Source: Sweltsa coloradensis
Taxonomy: Eukaryota; Arthropoda; Insecta; Plecoptera; Chloroperlidae
Reading direction: 5' to 3'
Assembly: GCA_024449915.1 (NCBI GenBank)
Contig: JAMZAV010000366.1
Coordinates: forward strand, 496,001-560,000
Length of the DNA stretch: 64,000 nt
Positions 55,757-64,000 of the stretch are shown one piece after another; within the stretch, counting starts at the first letter, position 1, and each line of letters starts with the position of its first letter. A program made the position numbers and the translations under genes. Below the pieces are notes generated by a model, which saw only the letters and a program-made list of their open reading frames with translations, searched no databases and was not told the DNA's origin.

Positions 55757-56912
55757 TAGGGCTGTGCGAGCAGGGATTTTTTTAGTCGAGCGAGATCGAG
55801 CGAGTATTTGGTCTTATGCTTGATTTTCGAGCGAGATTCGAGCGAGCAGACCAAAATTTAATTTACCGCAAATGCTGGTATACATTTCGGTCACAATGTT
55901 ATAAAATTATTATTGTTATAAATTTTCAACATGTTATTACGGTGTCGGGCCTGCCAATTGATAAAACATTAATCTAGAATTATTTTTAATCATAGGCGTG
56001 CGTACTGTTTAGGCTAAGCTAGCCTAGGCCTAGGCTCATTTCTAAATTGCCTCTACTATTAACAATCGTGTTCTTTCTAGGCCTATTTGATGTTCAAAGA
56101 ACAATATTATTTTTGGCCCTAGGCAAGGCCTAGGGTAGGCCTAGCTAGGCCCTAGAAGCCTTTAAGGTAAGGTGCAGGGGGCCTCTAGGCCTATTCTATA
56201 GGGCTAGCTAGGCCTAAGCCAGCAGTAGTTCAGCCCACATCATTGTGCATTGAATTAATGCTCTTAAGTTGCTGTGGGTCATTACACAATAAGTAGGGTT
56301 AAGGCAGTCATAACTATGTTCATTTCACCTCGTATTTCAATTCCGCTTTACCTGCAAATTGTATTAAAACACATATTGGGAACACTAATTTCTTCAAATA
56401 ATACGGAAAGTAAAAAAACATAGGTCCGTCGCCTATTTACATTTCAAATTAATTTGAGTCGTTCACGGAATGACAGAAGCTAAACAACTTGCAGCCTAAA
56501 AGTGTGACGTAAAAGTCGATAGTCGATTTAAAGTCGAACGCATGTCCGCGACATATCGATATTAGACCAAAGAAAAGAAGGTTGGCAGGTCTTTATCCGA
56601 GTTCTTTGGAGACATGCGCAGTGTCGGTGCGCACGGGCACGGCGTCCTCCAAGCAAGAGCATCGAGTGGCCTGTCCCTGCGCAATGCCCATTAGTCATTA
56701 CTAGTCAGCTGTTCGCTGTCGACGTGAAGAATGCTGAAGAGCACATCATAATATGGAATATTACGCCGCCTCGACCGTATTTTCGTACGTTCTCGAACAA
56801 TTCTCGAGTCATTTCGAGACTCGAATTTTCGAGAATCAAAAAACCACACGAGCGAGCGAGAATGTTGACGTGCGCGATCTCGGCTCGAAATTTCGAGTCT
56901 CGCACAGCCCTA
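55757..56912. mobile_element. hAT-like MITE, TAGGGCTGTGCGAG termini
   Basis: TAGGGCTGTGCGAGC and CTCGCACAGCCCTA are inverted. Both ends are rich in GAGCGAGATTCGAG-type words. Same family as 59764-60765. Its centre (about 56030-56220) is packed with GCCTAGGCCTA. Target duplication not recognisable. 1156 bases. Confidence 0.72.
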
Positions 56913-57142
56913 GTATTAAATATTAACAGCAAGGTTTGTTAATAGAAGGTTGAATATAATTTTGTCTCTCGGTCATTCCAACTTTTAATTGTCAAACCCA
57001 CAAATAAGCGTTTCCCAACATCATCCACTTTATTACCTGTGTATACAAATTTTCTTACCTGTGATCACTTTATTGGAATTGCTTCCGTTCTTAAAACTTT
57101 TAAATTCACTAGCTTCTTACAAAATATTGTAAATGTCTACAG
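56913..57142. other. intron remainder before BIRC6 exon 14
   Basis: Short AT-rich intron end. It begins with GTATTAAATATTAAC, the inverse of 55696-55710. Confidence 0.4.
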
Positions 57143-57345
57143 AGCTCAAGCAAGACACGTGTTCATACCGACGACAAGGGGTCGGCATCAAAGAAGAGCA
57201 AGTTGGACAACTCGTCTGTGCCTGCACTTGATCGCTTGTGCCCACCCAACAACAAGAAGCTGGAGTACTACCTTGGCTGTGATTGGCTACATGAAGTTTC
57301 TATAACGGTTCGGAAAACAAAGCAGACCAACATACCACATGAAAG
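57143..57345 (+). CDS. BIRC6: BIRC6 exon 14 of window
   Basis: Acceptor AATGTCTACAG, donor GAAAG|GTAATT. A polar, lysine-rich start (SSSKTRVHTDDKGSASKKSK) leads to YYLGCDWLHEVSITVRKTKQ and TNIPHER. Human has LRGCDLLQEVSVTIRRFKKT followed by SISKERVQRC. Phase 0 in, two bases out. Confidence 0.95.
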
Positions 57346-58122
57346 GTAATTTTTCATGACTATACCTTCTTTCTATCCATCATCGCAGGAATACTAGTAG
57401 ACAGTTAAAAATGACATGCATATCCCCTTTGGTAAATTGTAAGTTTTCATTAGTATATCATTACAAAACAATGATTTTTAATATCTATAGTAGGCTAGAT
57501 TCCCAGTCTTCAATTCGTGCGTATCAAACCTAGCGTAGCAATATTAAGGTCAATTGACCTAGGTTATTCAAGATGTTTTGATTTGGCGTTTCATATTTAT
57601 GCCTTACATATGTTTTAGATGCAATTAAGTATTTTTCTGGATTGTTTCGATATGGTTTTACACCTAGATTGTGCAGCATGAGAATGCACAAACAGAAACA
57701 ATAAGAAGTTATTGCATAGGGGAATTTAGTAATCATTTGGTGTTAATGGCTATATGCTCTCTGTACAACCTGACAGCCATCTTGAGCAATATTAGGGCTA
57801 CAAATGCTACAACCTAATTAACATACAACTGATCTATTCAAGATGGCTTCTAATTGAACTCGTGGACCAATGACTGGGAATCTATAAATGGACGTTGTTA
57901 AAATGTTGAAATATCATTTACAAAATAAACTTGTATTACCGTTATTTTGTACAGATCGGTCAGTAGTAAAATTTTGAAATTATTATTTGTAATGCAGAAT
58001 TTTTATTGGTCTACATTTCATGAAGAATGATTTCATACTACGTATTCGTTGCTTGTTATGAGTGTATTATCAACTCTCGTCTACTAGGCGGCTTGTAATT
58101 TCTTGCCCCACTTTCTTTATAG
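57346..58122. other. intron stretch, nothing recognised
   Basis: AT-rich intron without repeats or reading frames of note. Confidence 0.4.
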
Positions 58123-58246
58123 GGTCCAACGCTGTGTGATGCTCGAATCAAATGTGTTCGTGGAGAAGCTTCTAAAAGTTGTGTGTCTGGAGGGATCTGA
58201 CAAGTCTGTTGTTGCACAGAGCATGGCACTGGACATACTTATTTGG
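58123..58246 (+). CDS. BIRC6: BIRC6 exon 15 of window (last seen)
   Basis: Acceptor TTCTTTATAG, donor TGG|GTGAGT. Reads VQRCVMLESNVFVEKLLKVV then CLEGSDKSVVAQSMALDILI and W, matching human VQRCAMLQFSEFHEKLVNTL and QSLVLDTLCW. It is the start of the helical repeat region. It leaves in phase 0; the next exon is not found before 64000. Confidence 0.95.
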
Positions 58247-58348
58247 GTGAGTAAATAGTCAAGTATTTTGTATGAAGTCTTATCAATGTAGGTTTAGATA
58301 GTAAAATATTGTCTGCTTGTTTTGATAAATTAGGAGAGTTTTAAAGAG

Positions 58349-59658
58349 TAGGGTCAAACCATTAATTTCGACATCACATCAAAGAAAAATTCGACATAAA
58401 AATTCTTTTTGACATCGAAAAAAAAGGCATTTTTTTTGTTGATTTTTCCCGTTTTTTAACCACTCTTCCTCCTCACATAGCGTACTACAGCATAGCGAAG
58501 TAATGTGTCTCCTGATCGGGAGCAATTTACATAGGGAAAGTATGTGAAATTAAAATTTTAGTAAGTCGGCGCACAATTTGCATAGCATTAGCGTAGCACA
58601 ACGCATGGCAACATAATCGCAAACAAGGAATGATAGGGGTGCACAATTGTCATAACGGACAGCGTGCGTAAGAGTAAATACAAATGCTGTAAAGTTTTAG
58701 AAGTCGATCGATCATATACACACGTCTAAACATTTGCGATTAACATGTCGTACTTTGAAACCATTTGAATATATTTATTTTAGAGATGCGGTAGCCTAAC
58801 TACCATAAAACAGCGTGTCGCTAGAACTCGACTCAACTTCACAGCTCGATAATAACGTCTCTTCTGTAGATTCTCTGATTAATATTTGACACTGACTACA
58901 AACATCAATATTGTGAAATTTGAATTTGAATAACTAAAAATGGGCGTTTGTGTGAATCTGTGTTTCTGGTATCCTATTGGTAAATCGTAAACTAACCGCA
59001 AGCGCAAGCCAGACCTAACTAAAAATAAACATCACTTTGCGAATGCTTCCACGCCTACGCTATGCATACGTGACTTGTGTTCAAGCAGCCAGGTGCCTTG
59101 GTTTTAGTTTCTCGCCATGTGCTTGCGTTGTAAACTTATGCTATGCCATTGTAGTCCGGGAGCATCTTTACTCTTCCTCGCTGGAAATATTAGGATAAGT
59201 TAGTGAAGTAGGGTAATGTGTTTAGAATTAATGTGCTGACCAAATAACAAATTGAATTGCGAAATTTCTAATAAGTTATTAACTTATTTCCACCTGCATC
59301 TTGTTGTGTAATTCTTATTAGTGTTGAAAAATAAATAGAATGGAAAATTAAAATTTTATTGAATTTTTAAAAAGTGGTATTGGTGTTGACTCACTGCATT
59401 CTTGTTGTGATGGTTCTTATTGTCAAAAGAATAATTGGAAAATTTTACCATTTTACCGAGATGCTCAGTAAATTTCGGTAAATTCCTCAACCGTTATAAA
59501 TTACCTGAAGGTAAATTTACCGACTGCACATCCTGAAATTTTTACATGGTACCCAAGAAACATCGATTTTTTTTTTTTGAATGCAAATCGAGTCGAATTA
59601 AAGCCATTTTGCTCCGACAACGATGTCGAATCGAATAATCGATGTCAATCCCAACCTA
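58349..59658. mobile_element. hAT-like element with 7/8 target duplication
   Basis: Left end TAGGGTCAAACCATTAATTTC followed by GACATC, right end GATGTCAATCCCAACCTA: weakly inverted termini. Flanks TTAAAGAG (58341-58348) and TTAATGAG (59659-59666) differ at one base. TTCGACAT words at both ends. 1310 bases, no transposase domain recognised. Confidence 0.6.
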
Positions 59659-59763
59659 TTAATGAGTAGTCGCACAGCTTACCATGAAAGTAGAGTTATC
59701 ATAGTTTAGTTAATTTACCAGGCCACTGGCGAATAAGTGATTTATCGTTCGAAACGAATAATT

Positions 59764-60765
59764 TAGGGCTGTGCGAGCCTAGAAATTTTTTAAGTCTACC
59801 GAGTATTACGATAAAATTAGTTAATTTTCGAGCCGGCCGAGCATTTCAAAAAAAATATCCATATAAATTTAAAATAATAAATCAATTTAAAAAATAAAAA
59901 AAATAAAAATAAACAAAATGGTTACGCTACATATTTCTAGTCGATATCATCGGTACTCCGAATCCTAGAAATTACCACGAGCCGGTTAACAGTTACAGGG
60001 TATTTTTCGCGATCCGTTTTTTAGGCTAATTCACGGATATTATTTTATCTTATCGACGCTAATTGATGCGATCTTTCCGGCGAACCTTAGCGCCCTGCAG
60101 AGTCTATAAAGAAAGTCTGGGAAACCCTGTTTTTAAAAACTAAAGAGTAACCAATTGACAACAAAGCCGTTTAAAAACAACAACATGACACCTGCGCGAT
60201 ACTACATCATCTGTTCGGTCGATCTCATCGGACCCAACTCAACTTCCACAGCTGACGAGTACAAAGATGGGTCGGTGTGGAAAGTTAAAGTAATTTTGCG
60301 ATTATCATGTTTCCTACGATCACGCGCATTCGGGAATTGTTATCCTTAGGCTTATACTCCTTTCTTCCGTAGGCTTTTTTGCGACGAAAAGTACTTCAGT
60401 TGCAACGATGTGTAGAAACGTATCTCCGATTTATCGCACATGAGATGAGAGGAGACACGTTCATTCTAGGCACAGCCATACAGCATCTCGGTCGAGTACT
60501 GTTGATCGGAATTTGGTCAGGCTGCCGTCATTCTCCGCGAAAGTCTTTGTTGATCAAGGCTATTCTTTGATGTTGATGAAAATGAGCGCGTGTACTGCGT
60601 GTTTTTGTAGGCTCGGCCGAATAAATTGAGCAAAGCAAGCCAAGCTCGCTCGAGCTTGAATAAAAACTTTGATTAGGCAGGCAGCCTAAAGCCAAGCTCG
60701 GCTCGGCGCGAGCTCAAAACTGAAGCTCGAAAAAGCTCGAGAAATCGAGTAATCGCACAGCCCTA
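59764..60765. mobile_element. hAT MITE, TAGGGCTGTGCGAGC termini, 7/8 target duplication
   Basis: TAGGGCTGTGCGAGCCTAG and ATCGCACAGCCCTA are inverted. GAATAATT (59756-59763) and GAATATTT (60766-60773) differ at one base. It is filled near both ends with GAGCCGGCCGAG/AGCTCGAG words, like 55757-56912. A short internal frame reads TADEYKDGSVWKVK, possibly the BED-finger start of a transposase. 1002 bases. Confidence 0.8.
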
Positions 60766-60773
60766 GAATATTT

Positions 60774-62789
60774 CTAGTCAAAAGTTTGAATAGTATTGAA
60801 TAATTTTTTCTCGCGAATACGGTTGAATATTTAAATGTGAAGTAAAATACAAAGAAGGGTTGGGCATATAAAATGAGTCAAAAATTTATTTTTTAGCCAA
60901 TAGTTATCATGACCTGACTTAGGTATCTAAGTATAGGGTAAGTAGCCTTATTTATAAAATGTTGGTAATCAAATTTATTTAAGACATAGCTACTACAAGT
61001 TACACCCCCCTACACTACAAAGAAAATGAAAAATGTTTCAATAAAGGTGCATGCAAAGGTTCTCGCCCAAGATCTAGGGCCTAGGTGCGGCCTGAACAAA
61101 ATGTACAACTAGACGAAGCCTAAGCGTAGCTAGCCTAACTTTAAGCATGGGATGTGAAATTCAACATATCAAGTTCAATTTTTAAGGCATTTAGCACCTC
61201 CTTTTATATCTCACCAATAATTGACGTTGAATATCGACACATACTTCTAAAGAAATTGCAATAATTTAACATATGCACTACCTTAAACTTTTAATAAGAT
61301 TTTATAACGTATACGTCTAACAAATGTCAAATCCTTTAAAACCTAGCTGAAAGCTTAACAAGAAGAAAATTGGGAGTGTGTAACCAAGCACATACAGCAG
61401 TATGAAAATACCAATGAATCCCAAACAAACCGCTCTCCTTGATAATGAAATTGCCCCTTTAAAACCAAAAAAAATGACAACCTATAAATTGCAGAATGGC
61501 TAACCAAAGGTATTACTTTCAGGGTTCAAGTAGCAATAAAAGATTACTGCGTTTCTAGTAGTTAAATTCTCATTTCCTCAAATGCCATTTTGTTCAGATA
61601 AAACTACTTGAGGAATTTACAAAAAGGTTCTAACAAATTTCAAAAATTGGCCAACACTAAGAGAAATCATAACAACTACAGACAATAAATAAATCTATAT
61701 GGAACGTAATAAATACATGAATATATCGTAAACCGAAAAAGCGCCAAATAACCACAATTTTCAAACTTACCTAAGATAAGCAACAAAAGACCAAGTAACT
61801 CCTTTAGTTTATGAAACCCCAAATGAAATTAAAGATTTAGTACCTAAGATATCCAGAGTTCGATAAAGAATGGCAGAATACACAAGAAATATGGGAGTCC
61901 TCCAACTCCCTATAACCGCCATGGGTAATAAAGTCGGTTTTTGGCGTTGGGATCTACGTTCCCGCGACATCTGTGTGACGATTGATTGGAACTACTTCAA
62001 TAAAAGTACGTTAGTTTTCTAACTATAGTTTACAGTCGATCACTAATGGGGCAAATGGCGGAAACGTCAAAATATTAAATACGGGTCGATGTTGGCGAAT
62101 GTTTTGGGTTAAGGGGAACTATCATTATTGATGAGGAGGTAATGATGGAGTAGATTTCTTAGCCGACAATATGTATTGGTTCAAGGGTTATTTGATGCAA
62201 GGGCGTACGTTACGTCTGAAAACCTGTATTGGGGCTGGCTAGGCTATCACTAGTTGGCGTCCATTGGCTTGAACAAGAACAGGCTCAAAGTTTGGCACGG
62301 AAATGTCAGTGACGCTGCGCACACTATAGTACAATAAGGGTAAATCAAAGGTAATACGTTTTACAAGACTAGGGCCCAGGCTAATATGATGAATAAATTA
62401 AAGTTTGACGTTTCGTCTGTTATTTGTTGATTTCAGCGTCAGCTGGGCAATCGGGATGGGGGGCACGCTATTTAGCGTGCAGTGGCTTTATTTGTTCACA
62501 TTTAAGCCGCCTCGAGCGCCAGCAGCATTAGAATCCGTTTTGCTTGGAGTTAAGGGACCTCCAAAGGGGAAACTTCTTTATCGACTCCTGCTGAAAATCT
62601 AAAGCTAAGATCTCTAGGGAATGATGATTTGTGCGATGTAGGTATTTCAAGGATGTATATTGAACTAGCGAAGCCATTATCTGTAATTTCAAATATTGCC
62701 TGAGGACGTGTTTTTCCCACAAGCATTGAAAATATCAAAAATAATCCACTTAGTTCAAAAAAGAAATAAACATTTGACCGACTACTAGC
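60774..62789. other. intron stretch, nothing firmly recognised
   Basis: AT-rich, with TAGCCTAGG words. A frame at 62405-62602 (65 codons) has no BIRC6 similarity and no splice context. No terminal repeats noticed. Confidence 0.4.
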
Positions 62790-63660
62790 CTATATCCATT
62801 CTAAAAGTCGTTTGATTGTGTTGACCATGAAGAATACTAAGCAACTAGGTACTAATGGCATGACGGTGGAAATGGCTAAAGGCTTTAACTTATTTACAAG
62901 GACGTGACGACGACTGCAATGCTTCGAAAATGACTGAGACTAAAACGACAACAAACTTGACAAAGACTAGATCTGACTATGAAAGTAATGTTTGGCGTTC
63001 CCACAAGAGTCCAATCCTTGGCCCACTATTTGTTATCATCTTTGTTAAAAGATCTACCTGATAACATCGAGGACTGCTGAGCTTTTGCAGATAGACTTCA
63101 CTACAGTATTACGCTAATGAGACAATACAACTTCAAGAGAAGGCAGATAAAAGAATTGCCGAATCCACCGAATGTTTACGGTGAATAATACTGTAAATAT
63201 CAATTTAACCAAAATTAAATTCATTTACCATAATCCAAATAAAACAAATCATAACCAATCCTTGCATTACAAATTACACTGATTAATCCACAGGTGAAAT
63301 CATCTACACAAGCAAAATTATAGGAACACAAATAACAACTTCAACCTGGCTAGTGCCACATGCAAGCCTAATACAAAAGGCTCGGCGTCATGCGGTGCAG
63401 GTAAGAGCATCAAACAAGATAGCAACATGTCAAGCTAAAGATATGTTACTTTTCGTCTATTTGAATCGCACTTTGAAGTTATGAATCGAATTTTGGGAAT
63501 TCGACTCATTCGACAAGGTATTCATCACGCATAATCGAGCAAACAAGGGCATTATGTACTTAAGCCGACGGAGCATTTTTTTTAAATAACCCTTACTTTT
63601 TTACAATAACCATTCTTACAGATATCGATGCTTACATTCTCAAGTCAACCTGTATGTAGC
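62790..63660 (+). mobile_element. strongly decayed non-LTR retrotransposon
   Basis: In changing frames: SFDCVDH-like sequence near 62808, GVPTRVQSLAHYLLS near 62995, DLPDNIEDC and AFAD near 63055-63090, and CYFSSI ... FGNSTHS near 63450-63510. These follow the RT order of the LINE at 29995. Many stops and shifts; long dead. Confidence 0.65.
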
Positions 63661-63672
63661 CTAGAATAACAG

Positions 63673-63861
63673 CTAATCTGCCTGGTAGGCAGACCTAGGC
63701 CAGGTTTCAATAATATCACAAACCTTTGTCCTAGAGTAGCCTATCATGGCCTGGCTATACTTACAGGTTGGAGTCTTCAACTTGCCGTCACACATTTTGC
63801 AGCGGGCAAATTTTTTGTCACTATGTTGGCTAAAAAAATCCCGAATTGGATTTGAATCCAT
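63673..63861 (-). pseudogene. BED-type zinc-finger fragment of a hAT transposase
   Basis: The minus strand reads MDSNPIRDFFSQHSDKKFAR then CKMCDGKLKT. A W/F-x-x-F start with a C-x2-C pair is the N-terminal BED finger of hAT-derived proteins. No downstream His pair or catalytic region is visible in the short frame. The remaining bases to 64000 show nothing else. Confidence 0.5.
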
Positions 63862-64000
63862 TGCAGAATGTCTCGCCCTCAGAGTCGAACCTATCGTCTT
63901 CTTCCTGCTCCTCCATGATTATCAATTTGAGTTAATTATTGTTTTATTATGTTATTTAAAGTCAAAATTGGTAATAATCAAGGCGCGTAGAGCCAAGCAA

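Noticed and set aside
62405..62602. Possible next BIRC6 exon
   Set aside because: An acceptor-like TTTCAG is present, but the translation does not match the armadillo-like region that should follow exon 15, and no donor fits.

Overview
The window is a stretch of animal nuclear DNA. It is AT-rich, has spliced exons with GT-AG borders, and is dense in decayed transposons. The only host gene I can support is a plus-strand orthologue of BIRC6 (BRUCE/Apollon), the giant BIR-domain and E2/E3 ubiquitin ligase that guards against apoptosis. Its repeat set (Helitron2/Helentron-like, hAT, piggyBac, pogo-like, Ty3/gypsy and non-LTR elements, tRNA-derived SINEs, and a constantly recurring TAGGCCTA palindrome) suggests an aquatic invertebrate, perhaps an arthropod such as a crustacean. 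The phylum is an inference from gene and repeat style only.

Gene layout: fifteen exons can be read with compatible splice phases (1330-1511, 5319-5453, 11827-12071, 13921-14049, 14157-14376, 14671-14833, 15797-16050, 16985-18028, 40517-40766, 41480-41693, 43077-43298, 46966-47080, 54856-55061, 57143-57345, 58123-58246), plus one uncertain exon starting at 53628. Together they encode about 1,235 residues: most of the N-terminal beta-propeller with the BIR domain set into it, and the region after the propeller. The first exon lies before the window. The armadillo, ubiquitin-like and UBC parts would lie beyond 64000.

The introns are nested transposons. The 22.5-kb intron between 18028 and 40517 holds a pogo-type MITE, a Helentron-like element interrupted by a piggyBac MITE, and a 2.1-kb hAT interrupted by a Helentron and a second hAT. 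It also holds an old DNA transposon with about 170-bp terminal inverted repeats (24486-38939) that carries a broken XPG/FEN-like nuclease gene. Inside that transposon sits a Ty3/gypsy element (24689-33519, minus strand) whose two LTRs differ only by 3 bases of indel. The gypsy element is itself interrupted by a hAT MITE in its integrase and a truncated LINE in its gag. Smaller introns carry at least ten hAT-type elements, several with exact 8-bp target duplications, palindromic MITEs, SINEs and LINE remains.

Most interesting points: the XPG-nuclease transposon; a five-member Helentron-like family with the asymmetric inverted repeats and CTAG-T ends of that group; a hammerhead-ribozyme-like core on the minus strand near 46740; a 1.26-kb double palindrome at 3403-4665; and a GC-rich hairpin module shared by otherwise unrelated hAT MITEs.
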